Position numbers and translations under genes: made by a program
Source of the DNA: a virus
Virus record (IMG/VR): IMGVR_UViG_3300033429_000017
Location: 1 to 26,463 of that record
Strand: one strand, 5' to 3'
Length of the DNA: 26,463 bases
Shown: piece by piece, positions 6,818-14,372 of the stretch
Numbering within the stretch: position 1 is the stretch's first letter
Layout of the letters: every line of letters starts with the position of its first letter
The notes under the pieces: generated by a model
What the model was told of the DNA's origin: nothing
What the model saw: only the letters and a program-made list of their open reading frames with translations
The model's database searches: none

Positions 6818-7053
6818 CACTGCGGGGCGCTCGCGCACGGACACGGCACGCCGAGGCGCGTGAAACTGCCGCAGAACAGACAGACAGAATGTATTTTCGC
6901 GTTCATTCCATGCTTGACGAACACATTGGCCGCCGCCAGGTCGAGCTCGGCGCGAGCAACGCCCAGCTGCGCCTCGCGTATCTGGAGTCTCGCGTGCAGC
7001 TCACTGAGCGTCTCGACGTCGCTGGTGTTTGCGTGTTTGGTCTCGAGTGCCAT
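6817..7053 (-). CDS. small coiled-coil protein with C-terminal cysteine pairs
   Basis: A 78-residue product starts at ATG 7053 with AGGAAGGG upstream. Residues 11-45 form a likely amphipathic helix or coiled coil. C58, C61, C71 and C73 (CLFCG and CPC) suggest a small metal-binding knuckle. It lies between the large fibre gene (gap 11 bp) and the endolysin (TGATG overlap). It could be a fibre assembly helper or a lysis regulator, but nothing in the sequence decides this. I know no family for it. Confidence 0.65.
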   Translation of the reverse strand: MALETKHANTSDVETLSELHARLQIREAQLGVARAELDLAAANVFVKHGMNAKIHSVCLFCGSFTRLGVPCPCASAPQ

Positions 7054-7064
7054 GGTCGCCCTTC

Positions 7065-9779
7065 CTAGGTCGCGCTGGTAAGGCCCGCGCCTTCCAGCGC
7101 ATCAATGATTGCTGTGATTGCGGTGATTGACGTCGCCAGGTCGGTCGGGTCGCTGATTTTCGCCGGCTGCGACGCTGGTGGTGTGACGCCGAACGCGCCA
7201 AAGCCTTTGCCGATTTGTAGCTCCTGGTCGTACGAACCGCCGATTGTGCCGATTGTGCAGCGCCCGGACGCCGTGGTCGCTGCAAGCCGGCCGATGGCTA
7301 TCGCCTGGTCGTGTCCGCTGCCGACCGTCGCGGTCGCTCCAATGGCGACGCCATAATCCGCGCGGACCCTCGCGGTCGAGCCACCGATTGCGATACCGTA
7401 CGGATTATCCACCCGCGCCGACGTGCCCATTGCTATGGCCGACGTTGCGCCCGCATCGACCAGCGGATTGCGGCCCAACGCTAACGCACCGATGGCGTTG
7501 GCGTCCGCGCCTTCTCCGATGGCGACGGCGCCGGAATAACCGGCATCGACACCAGCGCCTTCGCCGATGGCAATCGATTTTAGCGCGCCAGGTTCGACAG
7601 CCGCGTTGCGCCCAACGGCTATCGCGCCATCGCAACCCGAGGCGGGCGTGCTGTTGCCGACGACTGCGTTGTATCCCAGCGCCACGGCGCCGGTGCTGCT
7701 GCCGCTGTTCGACGCGTAGACCTTCGAGCCGTAGCCTGTCGCGACCGCGTAGGTTTGGCCAGCGCCCACCAGGGCGTCAGCGCCAACTGCCATCGCGCCC
7801 GCGACGCCTGCGCCGCCGAGGGCGCCAACGGCTGCGCCCGCTCCTATGGCCATGCCGCCGAGCGTAAACCCGCTCGCGACGTCGAAAACTCGACTGTTGT
7901 AACCAATTGCGAGCGACGTCAATGCGGCGTCGCCGACGAACGCGCCGTTACCTATTGCAATCGCGGCCACACAACCGGCGCCCGCCGACGTCCCTGAGCC
8001 GACGATGGTTGCGTTGGTGGCGCCGGGGTCGACAACGCCGGCCTCGCCGATACAGACCGAAGCCTCGCAGCCCGCGCCGGGCGTTGCGTTGCCTATTGCC
8101 GCGTTGCGCCCAATTGCCAACGCTCCGGCGCTATCGCCGGATGAAACGTCATAGACTTTCGCGGTAAAGCCCAGCGCCATGGCGCCGATATTCGCCGAGC
8201 CGGTCACGGCCGCGCCTTGCCCTGTCGAGATTGCGCCGGTTGCGTCCGCGAGGGCCTGGTAACCGACCGCAACGACGTTGGAGCCCGACGCCTTCGACGA
8301 TGCTCCTACCGCCACGCCATTGATGGCGCCCGGGTCGACAACCGCCAGCTCGCCCATACAGACCGCCGCGTTACAGCCAGCGCCAGGCGTAGACGCGCCG
8401 ACCGCGGCCTCGTAGCCGATGCAAATCGCGCCGTCGGAGTCGCCGGACGAAACCGCGTAGACCTTGGCCTTGGCTCCGAGCGCCAGGGCCGTGGCCTGCG
8501 CTGATAGACTGCGCTCGCCGAGCGCGATTGACCTGGCCTCGAGGGCGTCGCAGTCGTAGCCGATGGCGATGCCGCGCACGCCGCCGCCGACCTCGGCCTG
8601 CGGACCGATGGCGATGCTATTCGAGGCGCCGGTATTGACTCGCGAGTCGAGCCCGATGCTCACGGATGCGTCGACGCCCGTGGTGCCGTCGCCAGTCCGG
8701 GCGTTACGGCCTATCGCGAGGCCGCCCGTGCTGGCGCCGCTGGAAGGGTTCGGCACGGTTGCCGAGCCGCCGAGTGCGACGGCCGAAACCGCGCCGGCCA
8801 CTGCAGACGCACCGACGGCGAGGGTTGTCGATGCGGACACCGCCGCCTGATAGCCGACAGCGACCGAGCTCGCAGCGGCTGCTGGAATATCGACGTTGTA
8901 GCCAACGGCCACGCAATTGCCGCCGGTGTCGATTGATGCGTTTTGCCCGACGGCGACGCTGTTTTGGCCTGCGACAGTGCACGAGCCACCAACGGCAATA
9001 CCGTTATTTGCGGTCACGCTGGCCGATGAGCCGACGGCAACGGCGAAGGTTGCGTTTGCCACCGAGCCCCAGCCCAAGGCCACACCAGCCGCGCCAGTAG
9101 ATACCGCGCCGGAGCCGAACGCCTCTGAGCTGCCGCCCGCGCCGGGCTTACTGATGCTACCTGCGGCCGGAAACAGCATGGCGCCCGCGTCGCTCAGCGT
9201 GACGCCGGAGTCCTGGACCGTGTCGCCGCCGGTGCCGTTCCAGCGCGTCAAGGCGTGGTCGGTGCTGCTCGGCGGCAGGCCGATGCTTGGCGCCGGGTCG
9301 AGCCACGATGTCGCGCCGCCGCCGCCCGCGGTCAGCAATTGGCCGGTCGTCGCTGCGCCGCTCGACATATTGGCCGGGTCTAAGGCGGCCTGGTCGACCG
9401 CCAACGTACGGTCGGCGCTCAAGTCGCCGCCGCCGTTGATGCCGGTGCCGTTGTTGATGGCACGGGTCGTCGGGACGTGACCCGCGACGCTGCCGACGTT
9501 CGTGATATTCTGACCTACGAACGAAACCGCGCCATCGGGTTTTTTGATAATTTTACCGGTCGCGCCGTCGAAAACGGCGATGTCGCTATCGGCGACGCCG
9601 CCCGCTGGCCCGGTGACATCACCGAGGCCGGTCTCTGTCGCCCAGTCGATGCCGCCCGCGCCATCCGCGGTTAGGACCTCGCCGGCGGATGCGCCCGCGC
9701 TGCTCATATTGCCGGGCTCGAGCTGGGTCTCGTCGATGATGCCTATCGGCTGGACTGTGGCGATTTTGAGGTCGACCAT
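7065..9779 (-). CDS. long tail fibre with YadA-type trimeric adhesin head repeats
   Basis: The 904-residue product starts at ATG 9779 with AGGAG upstream. Residues 1-225 are a phage-like N-terminal part with short repeats (QLEPGNMSS and ALDPANMSS). Residues 225-850 are dozens of about 14-residue repeats of the form AVGxxAxV, AIGxxA or ALGxxA. They match the left-handed parallel beta-roll of trimeric autotransporter heads (Hep/Hag, YadA head). The last 40 residues form a helix (SITAITAIIDALEGAGL) that could be a trimer cap. No signal peptide, stalk or membrane beta-barrel is present, so this is not a bacterial adhesin. Position at the end of the tail operon supports a receptor-binding fibre. 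The receptor is unknown. Confidence 0.85.
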   Translation of the reverse strand: MVDLKIATVQPIGIIDETQLEPGNMSSAGASAGEVLTADGAGGIDWATETGLGDVTGPAGGVADSDIAVFDGATGKIIKKPDGAVSFVGQNITNVGSVAGHVPTTRAINNGTGINGGGDLSADRTLAVDQAALDPANMSSGAATTGQLLTAGGGGATSWLDPAPSIGLPPSSTDHALTRWNGTGGDTVQDSGVTLSDAGAMLFPAAGSISKPGAGGSSEAFGSGAVSTGAAGVALGWGSVANATFAVAVGSSASVTANNGIAVGGSCTVAGQNSVAVGQNASIDTGGNCVAVGYNVDIPAAAASSVAVGYQAAVSASTTLAVGASAVAGAVSAVALGGSATVPNPSSGASTGGLAIGRNARTGDGTTGVDASVSIGLDSRVNTGASNSIAIGPQAEVGGGVRGIAIGYDCDALEARSIALGERSLSAQATALALGAKAKVYAVSSGDSDGAICIGYEAAVGASTPGAGCNAAVCMGELAVVDPGAINGVAVGASSKASGSNVVAVGYQALADATGAISTGQGAAVTGSANIGAMALGFTAKVYDVSSGDSAGALAIGRNAAIGNATPGAGCEASVCIGEAGVVDPGATNATIVGSGTSAGAGCVAAIAIGNGAFVGDAALTSLAIGYNSRVFDVASGFTLGGMAIGAGAAVGALGGAGVAGAMAVGADALVGAGQTYAVATGYGSKVYASNSGSSTGAVALGYNAVVGNSTPASGCDGAIAVGRNAAVEPGALKSIAIGEGAGVDAGYSGAVAIGEGADANAIGALALGRNPLVDAGATSAIAMGTSARVDNPYGIAIGGSTARVRADYGVAIGATATVGSGHDQAIAIGRLAATTASGRCTIGTIGGSYDQELQIGKGFGAFGVTPPASQPAKISDPTDLATSITAITAIIDALEGAGLTSAT
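7490..8470 (-). repeat. long super-repeats inside the fibre gene
   Basis: On top of the 14-residue motif, a longer unit starts with KVY..SSGDS and continues through TPGAGC, VC.GE and VDPGA. It begins near 8464, 8160, 7890 and 7725, the last two copies being more diverged. The first two copies are about 100 residues apart. This indicates internal duplication and a target for recombination that changes fibre length. Confidence 0.65.
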
Positions 9780-9788
9780 GGGGCGCTC

Positions 9789-10094
9789 CTACGCTTGCGG
9801 CCGTACAATCAGCACGGGCGTTTTCTCGGCCGGCAGGCGCGTCACGGTCGTGCCGGTATTAAACACGTATTCGATTCGGTGCGTCCCGGCGACCAGGTCG
9901 AGGGCGTCCCACACGACGTGAAACGTGCCGGCCGCGACGTCGTCGATGATGGCCGTTTTGCTGAGCTCGCCGCCGGACTCGTAACGGACCGTGACCGTGA
10001 TGCTGACGAAGGCCGTCAGGTCAAAGCCGGCGTCCGTAAACAGGCCTGGCCCGGTGTTGCCTTCGACCTCGTGTATTACCGTGCAAGTCGTCAT
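9789..10094 (-). CDS. BppU-like beta-sandwich protein, second copy
   Basis: The 101-residue product starts at ATG 10094, overlapping the upstream stop as ATGA. It is predicted to be all beta: ITVTVRYESGG, then FHVVWDALDLVAGTHRIEYVF, a pattern I associate with BppU N-terminal or Ig-like baseplate/fibre adaptor domains. It sits directly before the long fibre gene (9-bp gap), so it may help join that fibre to the baseplate. The family assignment is from pattern memory only; a generic Ig-like domain is the alternative. Confidence 0.6.
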   Translation of the reverse strand: MTTCTVIHEVEGNTGPGLFTDAGFDLTAFVSITVTVRYESGGELSKTAIIDDVAAGTFHVVWDALDLVAGTHRIEYVFNTGTTVTRLPAEKTPVLIVRPQA

Positions 10095-10489
10095 ATCGTC
10101 GGCCTCACTGCGAATTGCCCGGTCAGGTGCACCCGCGTGTCGCCTCCGGCGGTCGTGCGCCTGATTTCGTAGATCCAATAGGTCCAGGCGGTGGCGCTCG
10201 CCGTGGCGGTATCCGCGGCATCAATCTCGAATACCGTCTGGCCCTGGCCGGGCTCGCTGTGCTGGCCTGGGCCGTTCGTCTTGACGAACACGGCCGCACC
10301 GCCGACCGACTCGTTGACGGTGAGCGATATCGTATCGTTGTTGATGGCGATGGCCTTGCCGTCGCCGTCGGTTATCGTGGCCTCGAGCTCATTGTCGGTG
10401 CCCCACACGAGAGAGAGGTCAAAGCACTGCGGCTCGACCGATAGCGCCGGGCAGACGAGCCGAACGCAGCTTGATTGCGCGCATGTCAT
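10091..10489 (-). CDS. BppU-like beta-sandwich protein with cysteine-rich N-terminus
   Basis: The 132-residue product starts at ATG 10489, overlapping the LamG gene stop as ATGA. Residues 1-22 hold four cysteines (MTCAQSSC, VCP, QC). The rest is beta-rich: DLSLVWGTDNELEATITDGDG, ISLTVNESVGG, VFEIDAADT, WTYWIYEIRRT and VHLTGQFAVRP. This is the strand order and spacing of the BppU N-terminal/Ig-like family of baseplate upper proteins. With the next gene it forms a pair between two adhesin-type proteins. Role in fibre attachment is inferred from context. Confidence 0.65.
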   Translation of the reverse strand: MTCAQSSCVRLVCPALSVEPQCFDLSLVWGTDNELEATITDGDGKAIAINNDTISLTVNESVGGAAVFVKTNGPGQHSEPGQGQTVFEIDAADTATASATAWTYWIYEIRRTTAGGDTRVHLTGQFAVRPTI

Positions 10490-12120
10490 CGTGTGAACCT
10501 CCCACCGACGGTTGCCAGCCAGCGGACCATGCCGCCGACCGTGATGGTCTTTTTCGTGCCCGGGTAGGCGGGCCGTGCTGTGACGGCCGAGCTGGCCGCT
10601 ATGACCGCCGCCGCCGAAACGTTGGCGCTTACGTCCGCGGTAAGCGACGACTGGCCGCTGACTGTCGCCGAGACCGGAGCCAATGCGCTTACGTCCGCGG
10701 TAAGCGCGGACTGGCCTGCGACTGTGGCGCTCGCAGGCTGCGCCCTGGTCACGGTCGCGGTTGCGCCGGATGCGCCCGCGACCGTGGTCGACACGGGGAC
10801 CAGAGCGGATAGGTCCGCAACGGCGGAGCTTTGTCCGGTCACCAGTGAGGAGACTGGCACCGTTGCGGACAGCGACCCAGCAACGGCAGACTGAGCCACG
10901 ACTTGAGCCGCCGCACCGGCCGTGATTGTGGCCGCGGCGGTTGTTGCAGATTGCGCCGTGATTGTGGTGCTCAACGTGCGAATACGGTCGCCGGTGACCG
11001 TCAGCGCGGACTGGCCTGCGACTGTGGCCGAGACCGGCACGTTGACGCTGGCGTCGGCCGCCACGCTCGACTGGCCTGCGACCGTGGCGGCCACCGGAAC
11101 GGTTGCGCTAGCCGTCGCGGACAGCGCGGACTGGCCGACAATTGGGATACCGCCCACGCTCGCGCGGACGTTGGCCGCGGCGGTCAGTGCGGACTGCGCC
11201 AGGACCGTCGCCCTGATTGGCGCCTCCGGCCGCATGTCGGCAGTCAGTGTGCTCTGCCCTGCGATGGTTGCGGCAAGCGAGGCCGTCACGCTGACGCTGG
11301 CCGCCAGCGCGGATTGCCCGGCAACCGTTGCCGCCGCGTCACGGGCTCGCGTCATCGTCGCAGCGACCGCGCTCTGCCCGGCAACGGTTGCGTTGCCGAA
11401 TTCGTACCATAAATCTTGCGCCGCAATCGGCGCCATAGGTCGGACGATGCGCGGATTATCGACGGCGCCAGGGGCGTTTTCGAGCGTGCCGAACAGGCCG
11501 CCGCGGTGGTCTGGCTCCGGCGAGGCGCGCGAGGCGAGCTCCATTAGAAAGCATGGAATCGGGCGCAGGAATAGCGGCGAGAAGCCAGCCGCCATCATTT
11601 GGTGCTCTGCTAGGGTCAAAAGCCGCGAGCACGCGAAGACTTGGGCGACCTCGCCGCTCAGATAGTTGGTGTTGGGCGCGTTGTACGCCGCCGCGATGAC
11701 CATGGGCGTGGTCGTGTCGACCGTGCCCGGTGTATTGGCGACCTTGGTCCCGATGATGGCGCCGTCGTACCAAATCTGGAGTTGGCCAGTTGGCGAACCG
11801 TCCGTGTGGTCGGCCGCCAGCAGATGCCAGTTGCCGTCCGTGATATTGGTCGCGGTGCCCTCGGCGCGCTGTCGCCCGGTGATATCGGTCTCGACATCCC
11901 AACGGATGGTCTCGTTGACCCCGCTATTAAACTTTAACTCCCAACCCTCACCGCCGTCGAAGCCGCCGGCGCGCTTACCGAGAATCATCGAGTCATTAGC
12001 GGGCGCGGTCGGGAACCGGAGCCACGCAAAAACGGTGAAATCACCGCCGCCGAAATTGATAGACGCAGCGCTCGGGACGCTGATTGACTGGCTGGAGCCG
12101 GCCGAAAATGAGCGCGCCAC
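10486..12120 (-). CDS. LamG-domain protein with about fourteen 20-residue repeats
   Basis: The 544-residue product uses GTG 12120 with AGGGGAAG upstream. Residues 1-175 are a concanavalin-like LamG domain: SISVPSAASINFGGGDFTVFAWL at the start, then WHLLAADHTDG and QLQIWYDGAIIG, a common carbohydrate-binding fold in phage fibres. A linker (176-240) leads to about 14 tandem repeats of roughly 20 residues with consensus ATVAGQSALTADVSA plus a short linker, then a basic tail. The repeats probably form an extended beta structure that displays or trimerises the lectin domain. Copy number could vary by recombination. It lies in the host-recognition block, with ATGA coupling to the next gene. Confidence 0.8.
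   Translation of the reverse strand: MARSFSAGSSQSISVPSAASINFGGGDFTVFAWLRFPTAPANDSMILGKRAGGFDGGEGWELKFNSGVNETIRWDVETDITGRQRAEGTATNITDGNWHLLAADHTDGSPTGQLQIWYDGAIIGTKVANTPGTVDTTTPMVIAAAYNAPNTNYLSGEVAQVFACSRLLTLAEHQMMAAGFSPLFLRPIPCFLMELASRASPEPDHRGGLFGTLENAPGAVDNPRIVRPMAPIAAQDLWYEFGNATVAGQSAVAATMTRARDAAATVAGQSALAASVSVTASLAATIAGQSTLTADMRPEAPIRATVLAQSALTAAANVRASVGGIPIVGQSALSATASATVPVAATVAGQSSVAADASVNVPVSATVAGQSALTVTGDRIRTLSTTITAQSATTAAATITAGAAAQVVAQSAVAGSLSATVPVSSLVTGQSSAVADLSALVPVSTTVAGASGATATVTRAQPASATVAGQSALTADVSALAPVSATVSGQSSLTADVSANVSAAAVIAASSAVTARPAYPGTKKTITVGGMVRWLATVGGRFTR
10560..11391 (-). repeat. tandem array of 60-bp coding repeats
   Basis: About 14 units of 60 bp (one of 63 bp) encode the GQS repeats of the LamG protein. 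DNA copies such as GACTGGCCTGCGACTGTGGC recur with few changes, whereas the first and last units are more diverged. This suggests recent expansion in the middle of the array. Confidence 0.8.
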
Positions 12121-12132
12121 GGGCTTCCCCTA

Positions 12133-12627
12133 TCAGGTCTCGCGTATTTCGATGCGTGCCAACTCGGCGTCGCCGACCATGGTGTCGGCGGCGTTCGTGG
12201 CGTCCCTGGTGATGCGCAGCCGGAAAGACTCGCCCGCCGCCAGGGAATCAATCTGCGCGCCGTCGGTGAACGCAATCTCATCGTAGGCGCGGGCGCCATT
12301 GGTCGCCGGAGCGCTTGCGTTGACCGCCTGGGCCGTGGCGAATGAGTCGCTGTCGATGTCCGTCACGTCCTCTTGGTGCCGCTCGAAGGCCGCCAGCCAA
12401 CGCGTGACGCCCGTGGTCGCGGTCGTCGCGGACCATATGATGGCCAGCGTCAGGCCGCCGCCGTTGTAGTTGCGCGGCAGCAGCGTCTCGAAGTCCAGGT
12501 TTTCGTTCGCCGCAGCGTCGAAGTCCCACACGAGATGGTTGTTGCGCGTATCAAACTGAGGCGCCGCGGTCGCAGGCGGCGCACCGGCCTGGGCGTTGAA
12601 CACCAGAAGCGTTTGTCCGGAGGCCAT
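12133..12627 (-). CDS. conserved phage structural protein, probable fibre-associated beta-sandwich
   Basis: The product (164 residues) starts at ATG 12627, overlapping the upstream stop as TAATG. It contains FDTRNNHLVWDFDAAANENLDFE, then LPRNYNGGGLTLAI, DIDSDSFATAQAV, IAFTDGAQIDSLAAGESFRLRITRD and ADTMVGDAELARIEI. I recognise this as a recurrent family of unnamed proteins near tail-fibre genes in proteobacterial phages, without known biochemical function. Strand-rich sequence suggests a jelly-roll or Ig-like decoration or receptor-binding head. It is paired with the small helical gene just upstream, as in other phages. Confidence 0.7.
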   Translation of the reverse strand: MASGQTLLVFNAQAGAPPATAAPQFDTRNNHLVWDFDAAANENLDFETLLPRNYNGGGLTLAIIWSATTATTGVTRWLAAFERHQEDVTDIDSDSFATAQAVNASAPATNGARAYDEIAFTDGAQIDSLAAGESFRLRITRDATNAADTMVGDAELARIEIRET

Positions 12628-12887
12628 TAAATCACGCCTTTCCCGTAGCGCTTGAGCGCTACGTACGCGAACACGCCTATTTTCTCGACGTTCGTAAGCG
12701 CGGCCTTGGCTGCGGCTGGAAACACGTTGTTGACCGCGACGGCGTTGTTTGACCACCAGGCATCAACGGCGTTGATGGCGGCCCGAAAGTCCGCCTTGGT
12801 CATCGGGCCGCCCCGGTTCTCGGGCCGCATCCGCGCCATAAAGGCGGCCCAGACCGCCGCCCTATCCAAATCAGGTAGAGCTGCCAT
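12627..12887 (-). CDS. small helical phage protein, partner of the preceding family
   Basis: The 86-residue product is all helical: LDRAAVWAAFMAR, then KADFRAAINAVDAWWSNNAVAVNNVFP, and a hydrophobic-basic end (IGVFAYVALKRYGKGVI). I recall similar small proteins next to the 12133-12627 type in phage tail regions, with unknown function; a chaperone or connector is possible. The start is ATG 12887, four bases after the stop of the upstream gene. Its ribosome site is weak (GGACTG), which suggests reinitiation. Confidence 0.7.
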   Translation of the reverse strand: MAALPDLDRAAVWAAFMARMRPENRGGPMTKADFRAAINAVDAWWSNNAVAVNNVFPAAAKAALTNVEKIGVFAYVALKRYGKGVI

Positions 12888-12891
12888 GGTA

Positions 12892-13296
12892 TCAGTCCAG
12901 CGTGATGGTCAGGTTGCCGATTTCGAAAATGACCGTGTCGCCGTTGTCGATGGTCTTGCTCGACGTCAGCGCGGCGTGGGCCAGCATATTGCCGCCCGTC
13001 AGCGCGTCAAAGAACGCCATATGCGTGATAACGCCCCACGATGCCGTTGCGGTCACAAACGTCATATCGGTGCCATTCGACTTCGAGCCGCCGGAGGCCG
13101 CTGGCCAATTGGTCAGGTTGTTCGCGACGGCCAGGCGCGCATAGGAGCCGCCACCAGGCTCGGCGATGCCGGTGCCGTCGTCGGTCGGGTCGGCCGTGCT
13201 GAGCGCCAGATATAGGGTCGCCGGGGCGGCGTACGCGGCGTTGGCCCAAACGTGGTCGAGCAGCTCGTTTTCGAGGTAATCACCGAAACTTGACAT
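12892..13296 (-). CDS. Gp80-like tail fibre/decoration protein
   Basis: The 134-residue product starts at ATG 13296 with AGGAG nine bases before it. The sequence SFGDYLENELLDHVW, then PATLYLALSTADP, SYARLAVANNLTNWP, TASWGVITHMAFFDA and ALTSSKTIDNGD is typical of a widespread beta-rich phage family near fibre genes, which I recall as Gp80-like. It is probably a virion surface component in the host-recognition block. The family resemblance is strong; the exact virion location is not known to me. Confidence 0.75.
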   Translation of the reverse strand: MSSFGDYLENELLDHVWANAAYAAPATLYLALSTADPTDDGTGIAEPGGGSYARLAVANNLTNWPAASGGSKSNGTDMTFVTATASWGVITHMAFFDALTGGNMLAHAALTSSKTIDNGDTVIFEIGNLTITLD

Positions 13297-13307
13297 TGCT
13301 TTTGCTC

Positions 13308-13652
13308 CTACGCCCCGGCGGGCGTGTCTTGCGTCCGCCGGTGTAAACCAGCGCCATTAAAGGTTTTTTCAAACTGCGACACTGCTCGCACCATGCGCTC
13401 GGTCTGCTCTGCCGCAATCTCAGTCTGCCTGCGCGCTTGCTTGGTTGCAACGCTTAGGTCGTCGAGCCGCTCAATCACCCTGTCCAGACGGGCTATGATG
13501 TTTTCAAGTTGCGCCATGATTTCTTTGGTGCGGTCGGTCGATAGCTTCGCGGTGTCGTGGTCTTTGCGCTTGAGTAGGTAGGCGAATACCTCGCGCAGGA
13601 TAAGCAACGAGACGATGGCGCCCATGGATATTTGCGTTGCGGTCTCGACCAT
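13308..13652 (-). CDS. membrane-anchored coiled-coil protein in the lysis cluster
   Basis: The 114-residue product has one hydrophobic segment (residues 8-27, ISMGAIVSLLILREVFAYLL) and then a long charged helix (40-100) with heptad-like LENIIARLDRVIERLDDL. The topology recalls small phage membrane proteins such as XhlA-type helpers or a holin accessory, although XhlA has the reverse order. It starts at ATG 13652, overlapping the upstream stop as TGATG. It closes the lysis cluster and leads into the fibre block. Function is not assigned. Confidence 0.65.
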   Translation of the reverse strand: MVETATQISMGAIVSLLILREVFAYLLKRKDHDTAKLSTDRTKEIMAQLENIIARLDRVIERLDDLSVATKQARRQTEIAAEQTERMVRAVSQFEKTFNGAGLHRRTQDTPAGA

Positions 13653-14221
13653 CAATCCCTCGCTTCGGCTGTAGCTTGTATCAGCACCGTCGACGTTAGC
13701 AAAATGGCCACTGTAGCAGCGGCCGAAGCCGCAGCGACAAAGGCGGGCGAGCGGTGCCACGCGCGCGCGTGCGCGAGCTGGATTCGTAGCAGCTTCGAGC
13801 GGCGCCGGCCTGCATCGGCGACCGCCGCCGCCAGCGTCTCGGCCTTGGCCAGCTCGATGCGGTGCAGCGTCGCGGCGTGGTCGAGGTCGATGGCGGCCCG
13901 CTCGGCGCAGTCCTCGATTTCGAGCGCGAACCGAATCGAGTCGACGATAGGGTAGAGGTCGCCGGCGAAGGGGGCGCTATCGCCTTGGCTTAGGGCGGTT
14001 ATCTGCGGCTTGTCTTTCGAGGCGCTTGGCGACGCGACGAAGGTAACGCACGCGCTTGCTAGGATTGCCGCGCATCGCCTCGACCTTCGCCTTGCGGCCG
14101 GCGTCGAGGCTGCGGATGGCTTGGCGGTATTCGATGTCCGCGATGTCGTTGGCCAGCTTCGCGCCTTTCTCGGCGGCGAGCTGGGCGAACCTCTCGTCCC
14201 GGGCGATTTGGTCCAGCTCAT
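13652..14221 (-). CDS. candidate outer spanin-like protein overlapping the upstream gene in another frame
   Basis: The frame runs from ATG 14221 (AAGG upstream) for 189 residues. Residues 1-48 are basic and look like a shadow of the upstream gene. Residues 45-66 then read like a signal peptide: an Arg-rich start, a hydrophobic AAILASACVTFVA, and possible lipobox ASAC. Residues 78-90 give SQGDSAPFAGDLY, a motif I have seen in phage lysis-cluster proteins. A helical domain follows, and a second hydrophobic segment (about 165-184) ends the protein. I found no ATG, GTG or TTG closer to the signal-like region, so the true start is uncertain. The part after the overlap is convincing as coding sequence. 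Rz1-type function is inferred. Confidence 0.5.
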   Translation of the reverse strand: MSWTKSPGTRGSPSSPPRKARSWPTTSRTSNTAKPSAASTPAARRRSRRCAAILASACVTFVASPSASKDKPQITALSQGDSAPFAGDLYPIVDSIRFALEIEDCAERAAIDLDHAATLHRIELAKAETLAAAVADAGRRRSKLLRIQLAHARAWHRSPAFVAAASAAATVAILLTSTVLIQATAEARD

Positions 14222-14372
14222 CGGCCACCGCCTTGCGTGGTGACTGATGCGGCGAGCGGGAGAGCCGCATCAGAAACCACAGCAGCACGGCGCCGATGGC
14301 CACCACGGGGATATGCCATCGACGTACGAGCCATCTATATCCTCGGCCTAGGACGGTCACGAATGCGCACAT
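13977..14372 (-). CDS. candidate inner-membrane spanin-like protein
   Basis: The product (131 residues) has an N-terminal membrane anchor at residues 21-36 (IPVVAIGAVLLWFLMR) preceded by arginines. A charged helical domain follows (KAVADELDQIARDERFAQLAAEKG and beyond), ending in a very basic tail. That topology matches Rz-type i-spanins, which link the inner membrane to an outer-membrane partner. ATG 14372 was chosen; the TTG at 14399 is weaker. It overlaps the end of the holin gene by 38 bp, and its own 3' half overlaps the 13652-14221 gene in another frame, as Rz and Rz1 do. The function rests on topology and position. Confidence 0.6.
   Translation of the reverse strand: MCAFVTVLGRGYRWLVRRWHIPVVAIGAVLLWFLMRLSRSPHQSPRKAVADELDQIARDERFAQLAAEKGAKLANDIADIEYRQAIRSLDAGRKAKVEAMRGNPSKRVRYLRRVAKRLERQAADNRPKPRR

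Noticed and set aside
7065-9779. A bacterial trimeric autotransporter adhesin gene.
   Set aside because: There is no signal peptide and no YadA membrane anchor, and it lies inside a phage tail operon.
7065-12120. Diversity-generating retroelement target.
   Set aside because: No reverse transcriptase or template repeat is visible in the window; the variation seen is repeat-length type.
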